This document shows, piece by piece, positions 1 to 6,252 of a stretch of DNA of 9,939 nucleotides. Source of the DNA: an uncultured Bacteroidota bacterium (GTDB lineage: Bacteria > Bacteroidota > Bacteroidia > 2-12-FULL-35-15); NCBI GenBank assembly GCA_903881065.1, contig CAIRRW010000286.1, positions 1 to 9,939 on the forward strand, read 5' to 3'. The notes beneath the pieces were generated by a model that saw only the letters and a list, made by a program, of their open reading frames with translations, ran no database searches and was not told the DNA's origin. Numbering within the stretch: the first letter of the stretch is position 1; every line of letters begins with the position of its first letter. Position numbers and translations under genes: made by a program.

Positions 1-78
1 AGTGTTTTCTCTGCACAGAAAATGTATTATTCCTATTGGAAAACCATTTCTGCTGCTTTGAAAAGGCGATTTAGTTGA
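1..78 (+). CDS. Possible 3' end of an upstream gene (partial, unidentified)
   Basis: Frame 1 is open from the window edge to a TGA at 76-78. It would encode a 25-residue C-terminus, SVFSAQKMYYSYWK followed by TISAALKRRFS, with an aromatic stretch and a basic end. The main support is that a hairpin starts one base after this stop. The other two plus frames also stay open until 61 and 74, so the frame is not proven. The product cannot be identified from so few residues. Confidence 0.3.
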   Translation, partial: SVFSAQKMYYSYWKTISAALKRRFS

Positions 79-79
79 A

Positions 80-103
80 GCAAGCATTATTTTGTATGCT
101 TGC
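80..103. repeat. 8-bp inverted repeat, possible weak terminator
   Basis: GCAAGCAT (80-87) and ATGCTTGC (96-103) are perfect inverted copies around an 8-nt loop. The hairpin begins just after the possible stop codon at 76-78, which suggests a 3'-end signal for the upstream gene. No T-run follows on the plus strand, so intrinsic termination would be weak. The right arm also resembles a -7 element (TATGCTTG at 95-102, one mismatch to TAnnTTTG) with a TTG 17 nt upstream at 75-77, so a promoter reading is possible. Confidence 0.35.
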
Positions 104-333
104 AATGTGACTTTAAAATATAGATTGAGAATAGAATAGGTAAAACAATTAATAGATTTCGATAATTAATTGGAATTACCTACAAGGTATTCTTAAACGT
201 ATATTAATTGGGGATTTAATATCAGCAAGAGAGAATACTAATCGCAACCAAATTCATTTATCAACAATGCTATGTGAATGTAATTTATTTTCCACTGATT
301 TCGCGGCGGTTATTATAAGTATTTTTACAACAA
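104..333. other. Intergenic region upstream of surE, no gene seen
   Basis: This is an AT-rich stretch with frequent stops and no convincing coding region. The only notable structure is a short direct repeat, ATTAATTGG, at 165-173 and 203-211. A near-match to the Bacteroidota -7 element (TATTTTTA, 320-327, last base differs) ends 6 nt before the surE ATG. If used, it would give an almost leaderless message. No good Shine-Dalgarno sequence precedes surE; the bases before the ATG are ACAACAA. Confidence 0.5.
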
Positions 334-1122
334 ATGAAAAAACAACGACCGCTGATATTAGTAACCAACGACGACGGCATCACCGCACCCGGAATAATAG
401 CATTGGTAAGTGTGATGAAAACGCTGGGCGATGTGGTGGTGGTAGCACCCGACAGGCCGCAATCGGGCATGGGGCACGCCATCACTATCAATTCCACGCT
501 TCGGCTGCATAAAACCAAAACGCATGGCATAAAGGAAGAATACAGTTGCAGCGGCACACCCGTTGACTGTGTTAAGTTTGCGGTGAATAAAATATTGAAA
601 CGCAAGCCTGATTTATGTGTTTCGGGCATCAATCATGGCAGTAATATGTCCATCAATGTAATCTATTCGGGCACCATGTCGGCAGCCGTGGAAGGCGCTA
701 TCGAGAGTATTCCGTCCATCGGTTTTTCGTTGAATAATTATTCCCATGATGCTGATTTTATGGCAACTAAAAAGATTGTGGCAACCATTGCTAAAAACGT
801 TCTGAAGAATGGATTGCCCAAGGATGTATGTTTGAATGTGAATATCCCGAACGTGAAATCGAGTGAGATAAAAGGTATAAAAGTATGCCGTCAGGCAAGG
901 GCAAACTGGGTGGAAGAACTGGATGAACGCCACGACCCAAGCGGCAGACCGTATTACTGGCTTACCGGTAAGTTTGTGAATTTCGAGAAGGATAAAAAAG
1001 ATACCGATGTATGGGCGAATGAAAATAATTATGTGTCGGTGGTGCCCACACAGTTTGATATGACTGCTCACAAGGCGATTAAGGATATTGGAAACAGGTG
1101 GGAAAAAGCGAAGAGTAAATAA
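334..1122 (+). CDS. surE: 5'/3'-nucleotidase SurE
   Basis: SurE is a cytoplasmic, metal-dependent phosphatase that dephosphorylates nucleoside 5'- and 3'-monophosphates (and exopolyphosphate in some species). The 262-aa length fits the family. The N-terminus shows the signature VTNDDGITAPGI (residues 10-21), whose D13 and D14 are metal ligands. The next conserved block, APDRPQSGMGHAIT (38-51), includes S44. VSGINHGSN (96-104) supplies the metal-binding N100, and VIYSGTMSAAVEGA (109-122) is the conserved core helix. All key residues are present. The ATG at 334 puts the NDDG motif at the usual distance from the start. It leads a plus-strand cluster with a small membrane protein and lpxB, separated from the former by 52 nt that show no clear terminator. 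Confidence 0.96.
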   Translation: MKKQRPLILVTNDDGITAPGIIALVSVMKTLGDVVVVAPDRPQSGMGHAITINSTLRLHKTKTHGIKEEYSCSGTPVDCVKFAVNKILKRKPDLCVSGINHGSNMSINVIYSGTMSAAVEGAIESIPSIGFSLNNYSHDADFMATKKIVATIAKNVLKNGLPKDVCLNVNIPNVKSSEIKGIKVCRQARANWVEELDERHDPSGRPYYWLTGKFVNFEKDKKDTDVWANENNYVSVVPTQFDMTAHKAIKDIGNRWEKAKSK

Positions 1123-1174
1123 GCAATAGTGAATAACCGTTAGCATTTAGTGATTAGAATTTAGAACTTACATC

Positions 1175-1447
1175 ATGAAATTTGATTTTGATAAAGTATG
1201 GATAGGCTTGATATTGGGCTTGGCAGCACCGGTGTTGGTTTTCTGGATGTATTATTTATTTGCCGACCAATACACGCTGAAAAGAGTAAACGTGAGTTTA
1301 TGTATGGTAATAAACTTAGCACCGTTTTATCTGACGCTTAATAATTATATGTACCGAGCCACCAAAGGCGTTGTAATAGGGACGTTTGCATGGGCTATCG
1401 TTATTTTCTATCTTAGTTTTTTCACCGACCATCTTCGCATACTGTAA
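1175..1447 (+). CDS. Small three-helix integral membrane protein, function unknown
   Basis: This 90-aa protein is almost entirely hydrophobic, with likely membrane segments at about residues 8-30, 39-57 and 64-84. Each is preceded or followed by a few charged residues (KFDFDK at the start, the basic LKR at 35-37, ATKG at 62-65). No enzyme motif is visible. Its stop (TAA, 1445-1447) directly abuts the lpxB ATG at 1448, which implies co-transcription and probably translational coupling. I recall proteins of this kind next to surE in other Bacteroidota being labelled by neighbourhood as SurE-like, but nothing in the sequence supports a SurE function. A role near lipid A synthesis at the inner membrane is inferred only from position. 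Confidence 0.8.
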   Translation: MKFDFDKVWIGLILGLAAPVLVFWMYYLFADQYTLKRVNVSLCMVINLAPFYLTLNNYMYRATKGVVIGTFAWAIVIFYLSFFTDHLRIL

Positions 1448-2551
1448 ATGAAATATTATATAATAGCCGGCGAAGCATCGGGCGATTTACACGCTTCCAA
1501 TTTGATGAAGGAATTAAAGTTGCTTGATACAAAAGCTGCTTTCCGTTGCTGGGGTGGCGATTTGATGAAAGCGCAGGGAGCGGAACTGGTGAAGCATTAC
1601 CGCGATTTGGCTTTCATGGGTTTCACCGAAGTGCTGATGAACATACGCACCATCTTCAAAAATATTGATTTCTGCAAAGCGGATATTATCAGCAATAAAC
1701 CGGATGTATTGATTCTGGTAGATTATCCGGGGTTTAATCTGCGAATTGCTGAGTTTGCAAAAGCTGCCGGAATAAAAGTATTCTATTATATATCGCCGCA
1801 AATATGGGCGTGGAAACAATCACGCGTTCATAAAATAAAGAAGGTGGTGGACAAAATGTTTGTGATACTTCCTTTCGAGAAAGAGTTTTATAAACGCTTT
1901 GATTTCGATGTTGATTTTGTAGGACATCCTTTGTTGGATGCTGTAAGCAACTATGCTGACATCACAAATAAATTATCACTGGAAACAACAAAGCCGATTA
2001 TAGCATTGCTTCCGGGCAGCAGAAAACAGGAAATAGCAACCATGCTTCCGTTGATGCTTTCGATGCAGAAACACTATGGCAATTATCAGTTTGTGATTGC
2101 CGGCGCACCCTCTCAACCCGCAGAATATTATCAGACATTTATAAAGGATTACAAGGTGCCGATTGTGTTTAACAGTACGTATCAGTTGTTGCAAAAGGCA
2201 GAAGCTGCAATGGTTACTTCAGGCACTGCTACTTTGGAAACAGCATTGTTCGGGGTGCCCGAAGTGGTATGTTATAAAGGAGGTGCAATATCGTACGCTA
2301 TCGCCAAACAGTTGGTAAAAGTGAAGTACATTTCGTTAGTCAATTTAATTATGGACAAGGAAATAGTTACCGAATTAATACAAAACGACTTGAACGAAAC
2401 GAACTTAAAGGCCGAAGTAGATAAATTATTAACCCCTTCAACTCGCAAAGCCATGCTTGATAATTACACTGAACTGAAAGCTAAATTGGGCGGTTCAGGT
2501 GCATCAAAAAAAGCTGCCGAGTTGATGATAAAATATCTAACAGTGAAATGA
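1448..2551 (+). CDS. lpxB: Lipid-A-disaccharide synthase LpxB (GT19)
   Basis: LpxB condenses UDP-2,3-diacylglucosamine with lipid X (2,3-diacylglucosamine 1-phosphate) to form the tetra-acylated lipid A disaccharide, at the cytoplasmic face of the inner membrane. The 367-aa length is close to the family norm. Diagnostic motifs appear in order: the N-terminal AGEASGDLHAS (7-17), FMGFTEVL (56-63), LVDYPGFN (90-97) around the catalytic aspartate region, YYISPQIWAW (113-122), FVGHPLLD (157-164), the nucleotide-sugar-binding LPGSRKQEI (188-196), and TSGTATLE (257-264) followed by GVPEVV. It starts immediately after the upstream membrane-protein stop, and its last four bases overlap the next gene. 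The gene looks intact and marks the organism as a lipid A producer. Confidence 0.97.
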   Translation: MKYYIIAGEASGDLHASNLMKELKLLDTKAAFRCWGGDLMKAQGAELVKHYRDLAFMGFTEVLMNIRTIFKNIDFCKADIISNKPDVLILVDYPGFNLRIAEFAKAAGIKVFYYISPQIWAWKQSRVHKIKKVVDKMFVILPFEKEFYKRFDFDVDFVGHPLLDAVSNYADITNKLSLETTKPIIALLPGSRKQEIATMLPLMLSMQKHYGNYQFVIAGAPSQPAEYYQTFIKDYKVPIVFNSTYQLLQKAEAAMVTSGTATLETALFGVPEVVCYKGGAISYAIAKQLVKVKYISLVNLIMDKEIVTELIQNDLNETNLKAEVDKLLTPSTRKAMLDNYTELKAKLGGSGASKKAAELMIKYLTVK

Positions 2552-3720
2552 AGCGACTTATAATACTATCACTTTTACTTATCAGTTCGCTTGCCTACAG
2601 CGAGAATTTAACCAACGTAACGGTGCGTGTTTTAACTACCCGTGTTATCACTACGTTTATCTTTTCGCCACTTTCCGGCAACTATATTGTTTATGGAGAT
2701 GGTAAAGCACTATCTGATTGCGACCCGTCCGGTATTTATCAGATGAATATTGAAAACGATTCTATTCGTTTGAAAACGTTTGAGAAAAACATTGGTAAAT
2801 ACGCTTCCATAAAATTTTATTCGAGAGAGCCGGAAGCGGTATTTAAAATTAAATCGGTTAATCCATTGAGTAAAGTACGTACTTATGATAATAATTTGGA
2901 AGTATCACTAAGTTCAGATAGAAAGCAGTTTGTGCTGATTAATAATGTTGATTTGGAGAAATATATTGCCGGCGTAGTGCAGTCAGAAGCAGGAAAACGC
3001 ATAAGTCTAGAATATTACAAGCTGCAATCTATCCTATGCCGTACTTTTCTGCTGACCAACATTACACGCCACGAAGCAGAGGGGTTTCAAGTTTGCGATG
3101 ATGTGCATTGTCAGGCATACAATGAAAAAGCAACCGAACTTAATGTGATCAAATCAGTGACGGATACGCGCGGATTGGTGGTGGTGGATAACGATTTGAA
3201 TTTGATAACAGCAGCATTTCATTCTAATTGTGGAGGTATGACGTGCAATTCGCAGGATGTATGGTCAATTTCTACTACCTATTTAAAATCGGTTAAAGAC
3301 ACTTTTTGTCTCAACAGCCCTAATGCTCATTGGCAACGAAGCATTTCTGCTGAAGACTGGAATACGTATTTGCAACTAAAACATAAATATCAGTTGGCTG
3401 ACAGCCTTAAAGTGATTACAAATACATCCTTCTCGCAGCCATACGGACGGGCGGTTTATTTTACTGATAAAGACTTAAAAATACCACTCAAAACCATTCG
3501 TGCCGACTTTAAACTCAAGTCCACTTACTTCTCAATTGACCAGGATGGGGATTCGGTAAAGTTTAATGGTCGCGGCTATGGACATGGCGTAGGCTTATGT
3601 CAGGAGGGTGCTATGCGGCAGGCTAACCTTGAATATTCATACAAGCGTATACTTAATTTTTACTACAAAGACGTACATCTTGTAGATTTATCTGCACTTA
3701 AATACTTCAAATCGGAGTAA
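2548..3720 (+). CDS. Secreted SpoIID/LytB-domain protein, putative peptidoglycan lytic enzyme
   Basis: A signal peptide is clear: KR at 2-3, a hydrophobic core (LIILSLLLISSLA), and a likely cleavage after AYS at about residue 18. The rest is a SpoIID/LytB-type domain. The block DLEKYIAGVVQSEAGK (135-150) matches the region holding the family's catalytic glutamate, here E147. It is followed by LEYYKLQSILCRTFLL (154-169), FHSNCGG (224-230) and GRGYGHGVGLCQEGA (341-355). Characterised SpoIID cleaves glycan strands stripped of stem peptides during endospore engulfment. Here, in a Gram-negative, a periplasmic role in wall turnover or division is inferred. Cysteines at 183, 188, 228, 233, 254 and 351 could bind zinc or form disulfides. 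The start overlaps the lpxB stop by 4 nt, so expression is coupled to lipid A synthesis. The 390-aa length suits a stand-alone family member. Confidence 0.88.
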   Translation: MKRLIILSLLLISSLAYSENLTNVTVRVLTTRVITTFIFSPLSGNYIVYGDGKALSDCDPSGIYQMNIENDSIRLKTFEKNIGKYASIKFYSREPEAVFKIKSVNPLSKVRTYDNNLEVSLSSDRKQFVLINNVDLEKYIAGVVQSEAGKRISLEYYKLQSILCRTFLLTNITRHEAEGFQVCDDVHCQAYNEKATELNVIKSVTDTRGLVVVDNDLNLITAAFHSNCGGMTCNSQDVWSISTTYLKSVKDTFCLNSPNAHWQRSISAEDWNTYLQLKHKYQLADSLKVITNTSFSQPYGRAVYFTDKDLKIPLKTIRADFKLKSTYFSIDQDGDSVKFNGRGYGHGVGLCQEGAMRQANLEYSYKRILNFYYKDVHLVDLSALKYFKSE

Positions 3721-3749
3721 GTCTTCTTTCTTAATTATTGTTAATATAA

Positions 3750-3877
3750 ATTCGACAAAAGTCTAAAGATAGAGGCGTTAATGTACTAATAATGAGTAAA
3801 TCAAGCATTCAGTATCATTAATTTACATAGCTGCCCCTTAACTTAAAACCCAATAATTATTTGTACTTTTGTCGAAT
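3750..3877. repeat. Perfect 13-bp inverted repeat flanking the usp promoter region
   Basis: ATTCGACAAAAGT at 3750-3762 and ACTTTTGTCGAAT at 3865-3877 are exact inverted copies separated by 102 nt. The right arm overlaps the -7 element of the usp gene and runs toward the expected transcription start. The left arm, read on the minus strand, carries GACTTTTG, one mismatch from TAnnTTTG. It could be a two-site operator, a pair of opposed promoter cores, or chance in AT-rich DNA. The remaining sequence between the two genes shows no open frame or terminator I can support. Confidence 0.5.
3864..3871 (+). promoter_or_regulatory. Bacteroidota-type -7 promoter element for the usp gene
   Basis: TACTTTTG is an exact match to TAnnTTTG. 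Transcription would start around 3878, leaving a leader of about 15 nt before the ATG at 3893. The -33 element is weak: at the expected distance there is only TTA (3838-3840), not TTG. Confidence 0.6.
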
Positions 3878-3892
3878 ATTTCAAAAATCAAT

Positions 3893-4717
3893 ATGTCAAC
3901 AAAATCAACCAATTGCATTTTAGTACCGATAGATTCAACCGAACAAACGATTATCGCTCTACATCAAACTTATAACTTAGCCAGATTAACTAACTCAAAA
4001 ATAATATTAATGAGTGTGGATGAAGGGAATGTTCCTTTTATGAAACATAGATTGGAGGATTTGGCTAAGGAAGCTTCCGTAGCGACAGGGCAGCCTGTGG
4101 AAACTATGGTGAGAAAGGGTAATGTATATGAAGAAATCATTAAAGTTGCCGATGTTTTAAACCCTTTATTTATTATGATAGGTTTAACATCAAAAATTAA
4201 CCTTGGTAAAATAATTGGCAAAAATGCATTTAAAATGGTGCGTGAGTCGCAATACCCTGTTATTACTATTCGTGGTAAAGAACACCGCGAAGGATGTAAA
4301 ACAATATTATTACCGTTGGATTTATCAAAAGAAACTCGTGAAAAGGTGGATAAAGCTATCGAATTGGCTAAATTATTTAACGCATCTGTAAGGGTTATCT
4401 CCATTTTGACTTCTTCAGACGAACATCTGGAGAACAAATTAATATCCTTATCAAATCAAGTATGGAGAAGGATAAAAGATGAAGGCGTGAGATGTACTAT
4501 TAAAACATTACGAGGAAAAGATATTACGGATATGGTTTTGGAATATGGTCATGAAGTGGAAGCCGACTTAATAATGATAATGACCAAAGCTGAATTGAGC
4601 GTACGGGAATTCTTTATTGGAACAGTAGCCCAGCGTATTATCAACGAAAGTGATATACCTGTATTAAGTTATCGCCCTATGGAGCGCAAGGATACTACTA
4701 CGTTTACTCCTTTTTAA
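3893..4717 (+). CDS. Universal stress protein, tandem UspA domains
   Basis: This 274-aa cytoplasmic protein consists of two UspA-type domains, at about residues 6-128 and 135-262. Each opens with a beta strand and an aspartate typical of the fold (CILVPIDST at 8-16; TILLPLDLS at 137-145) and ends with a strand of the form PVITIR (122-127) or PVLSYR (256-261). Two-domain Usp proteins are common in Bacteroidota and are usually induced by stress or stasis. The canonical ATP-loop G-2x-G-9x-G(S/T) is degraded in both halves, though domain 2 keeps FIGTVAQRII (241-250), so nucleotide binding is uncertain. I chose the ATG at 3893 over an in-frame TTG at 3869 because that TTG lies inside the -7 element. 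The gene is monocistronic and closes at a strong hairpin. Confidence 0.9.
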   Translation: MSTKSTNCILVPIDSTEQTIIALHQTYNLARLTNSKIILMSVDEGNVPFMKHRLEDLAKEASVATGQPVETMVRKGNVYEEIIKVADVLNPLFIMIGLTSKINLGKIIGKNAFKMVRESQYPVITIRGKEHREGCKTILLPLDLSKETREKVDKAIELAKLFNASVRVISILTSSDEHLENKLISLSNQVWRRIKDEGVRCTIKTLRGKDITDMVLEYGHEVEADLIMIMTKAELSVREFFIGTVAQRIINESDIPVLSYRPMERKDTTTFTPF

Positions 4718-4739
4718 TCTCTCAGTATTATAAAAAGCT

Positions 4740-4788
4740 AAACAAAGAGGGGATTACAAAACATTGTTTTGTAATCCCCTCTTTGTTT
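4740..4788. terminator. Perfect 23-bp hairpin, bidirectional terminator between usp and mqnE
   Basis: The arms at 4740-4762 and 4766-4788 are exact reverse complements around a 3-nt loop (ATT). The stem has a central AGAGGGGATTAC block and A-rich/T-rich ends, so transcripts from either side leave a U-rich 3' arm (CTTTGTTTTA on plus; the equivalent on minus). It sits between two convergent genes, 22 nt after the usp stop and 32 nt beyond the mqnE stop. The very long perfect stem would make the RNA end highly stable. Confidence 0.9.
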
Positions 4789-4793
4789 TAAGC

Positions 4794-4818
4794 AGCTAAT
4801 TGGCTATTGAAATTAGCT
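4794..4818. repeat. Second small inverted repeat beside the mqnE stop
   Basis: AGCTAATT (4794-4801) and AATTAGCT (4811-4818) are exact inverted copies with a 9-nt loop. The hairpin lies 2 nt beyond the mqnE stop codon on the minus strand, before the larger terminator. It may add stability to the mqnE 3' end, but it is AT-rich and could be incidental. Confidence 0.4.
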
Positions 4819-4820
4819 AC

Positions 4821-5954
4821 CTAACTGAAATTGTTAATAACATTATAAAGGGTATCTCTTTCAATTGGAATACGATTTACCTGTTTTATCAACTCTATTA
4901 ATTCCTGAGTAGTAAGTGCAGGGTTCTGCTCTTCTGCACCAGCCATAGTATATATTTTGGTAGAATCATCAATGGTTCCATCAATATCATTCACACCAAA
5001 CGAAAGGGAAATTTGTGCTGTATTTCTACCAATCATTGGCCAATAGGCTTTTATGTGAGGAAAATTATCCATGAAGATACGCGAAATGGCATAGTTGCGC
5101 AAATCTTCAATCACTGATACTTCAGCAATATTACTCATCTGATTTTCCTTGTTTCTAAACTTCAGTGGGATAAATGTATTGAATCCATTGGTCTTGTCCT
5201 GCAATGTACGCAAGCGATTCATGTGATCAATGCGGTTAGCAAATGTTTCCACATGGCCATAAAGTATAGTGGCATTGGATGGCATCCCTAGTTTATGCGC
5301 TGTTTCATGTATTTCCAGCCATTCATTGGCAGTACATTTATCCTCACATATCTGTTTGCGGACAATCTCATCAAATATCTCTGCACCACCTCCCGGCAAA
5401 GAGTCCTGACCATGTTCTTTTAAAATCTTTAATCCTTCTTCATAACTTACTTTGGCTTTTCGGCACATGTATTCCAATTCAACAGCAGTAAATGCTTTAA
5501 CATGAATATCAGGGCGGATTTCTTTTATCTTTTTGATAAGATTAGCGAAATACATCAACCCCATTTTAGGATGAACGCCACCGACAATGTGAACTTCAGT
5601 AATGGGCTTTCCGTCGTAGCTCTTCACTTTTTCTATTATTTCATCCTCCGATAATTCCCAAATGCCATCTTTTTGCTTCAATAAACGTGAATAAGAACAG
5701 AATTTGCAATCGAAGACACAAATATTGGTAGGTTCGATATGAAAGTTACGATTGAAATAAACATAATCCCCATTCTTCTTTTCACGAACATAATTAGCTA
5801 ATGTGCCCAGAAAGCCCAATTCTCCTTGTTCATAAAGCAATAAACCTTCTTCTGGAGTAATGCGCTTATCGGCATATATTTTTTCGGCAATTTGTTTTAA
5901 TTCCTTCGAGATGGCTGAATCTAATACGACTGATGGTTTTGTTTGAGTAGGCAT
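4821..5954 (-). CDS. mqnE: Aminofutalosine synthase MqnE (radical SAM)
   Basis: MqnE catalyses the second step of the futalosine route to menaquinone. It adds an adenosyl radical from SAM to 3-[(1-carboxyvinyl)oxy]benzoate to give 6-amino-6-deoxyfutalosine. The 377-aa protein carries the radical-SAM 4Fe-4S motif C79-x3-C83-x2-C86 (NICVFDCKFCSY). Downstream are VGGVHPKMG (124-132), AFTAVELEYM (154-163), the MqnE-type LPGGGAEIF (186-194), GHVET (233-237) and FIPLKFRN (261-268). The related MqnC and CofH/CofG enzymes share the fold, but the LPGGGAEIF block and overall reading favour MqnE. The ATG at 5954 gives a leader of about 13 nt from a -7 element. The gene stands alone, with no other mqn gene in the window, and converges on usp. 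It implies respiration with menaquinone made by the futalosine, not the classical Men, pathway. Confidence 0.92.
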   Translation of the reverse strand: MPTQTKPSVVLDSAISKELKQIAEKIYADKRITPEEGLLLYEQGELGFLGTLANYVREKKNGDYVYFNRNFHIEPTNICVFDCKFCSYSRLLKQKDGIWELSEDEIIEKVKSYDGKPITEVHIVGGVHPKMGLMYFANLIKKIKEIRPDIHVKAFTAVELEYMCRKAKVSYEEGLKILKEHGQDSLPGGGAEIFDEIVRKQICEDKCTANEWLEIHETAHKLGMPSNATILYGHVETFANRIDHMNRLRTLQDKTNGFNTFIPLKFRNKENQMSNIAEVSVIEDLRNYAISRIFMDNFPHIKAYWPMIGRNTAQISLSFGVNDIDGTIDDSTKIYTMAGAEEQNPALTTQELIELIKQVNRIPIERDTLYNVINNFS

Positions 5955-5973
5955 ATAATTAAATTTAAGGGCG

Positions 5974-5981
5974 CAAAGTTA
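5974..5981 (-). promoter_or_regulatory. -7 promoter element for mqnE
   Basis: Read on the minus strand the sequence is TAACTTTG, an exact TAnnTTTG match, 19 nt upstream of the mqnE ATG. No clear TTG is found at the usual upstream distance, so the -33 part is weak or absent. There is no obvious Shine-Dalgarno sequence in the short leader. Confidence 0.6.
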
Positions 5982-6216
5982 CATTTTGAAACCGGATTAA
6001 TAAAATTATCGTTGTTGAATCAGTAATTTAAAGCTAACGTTATTTTTTAATACTAATAAAACTGTTTGAATTCTGTTTATTGCATTCATATGGTTTCCTC
6101 TTTTTTGAAAATGTCGTATACTTTCTATTCTCATCAACCTATCATGACAGTTAGTTTAATTGCAATATAGATAGTAATCATAAGTGTTAAATGGGATTAC
6201 AGTTGTTGGTTTTTGT
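5982..6216. other. Divergent intergenic region between mqnE and the glycan locus
   Basis: This AT-rich stretch separates two divergent transcription units and has no open frame of note. The repeated CTGTTT on either side of GAATT near 6062-6080 is the only local repetition, and it is too short to call. Any shared regulatory site for the two promoters would lie here, but none is evident. Confidence 0.5.
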
Positions 6217-6224
6217 TACCTTTG
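6217..6224 (+). promoter_or_regulatory. -7 promoter element for the glycan locus
   Basis: TACCTTTG matches TAnnTTTG exactly and ends 28 nt before the ATG at 6253. The expected leader is about 22 nt and contains AAGGAA (6238-6243), a plausible ribosome binding site 9 nt before the ATG. No TTG lies at the normal -33 distance. This is the only promoter core I see for the four genes that follow. Confidence 0.6.
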
Positions 6225-6252
6225 CCATGCTTAAAAAAAGGAATTATAATTG

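Noticed and set aside
165..211. Direct repeat ATTAATTGG, two copies 38 nt apart
   Set aside because: It is only 9 bp in very AT-rich DNA with two copies. There is no promoter context or third copy to suggest a binding-site array.
285..632. Open frames of 80-115 codons on either strand overlapping the 5' end of surE
   Set aside because: They lie over the surE coding sequence with its intact catalytic motifs, show no recognisable domain, and are frame shadows.
1123..1174. Repetitive TTAG/TAGTGA wording in the surE-membrane protein gap
   Set aside because: The units are 4-6 bp and irregular. They form no stable hairpin or clear tandem array.
3869..3892. In-frame TTG start that would extend the usp protein by 8 residues
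   Set aside because: The TTG is the last part of the -7 element TACTTTTG, so it would not be in the transcript. The ATG at 3893 fits the Usp fold start.
4821..5954. Alternative identity as MqnC or CofH
   Set aside because: The CX3CX2C core is shared, but the LPGGGAEIF block and neighbouring motifs fit MqnE better, and no F420-biosynthesis genes are nearby.
6250..6252. In-frame TTG codon just before the ATG of the first glycosyltransferase
   Set aside because: It adds only one residue, and the adjacent ATG has better spacing to AAGGAA at 6238-6243.
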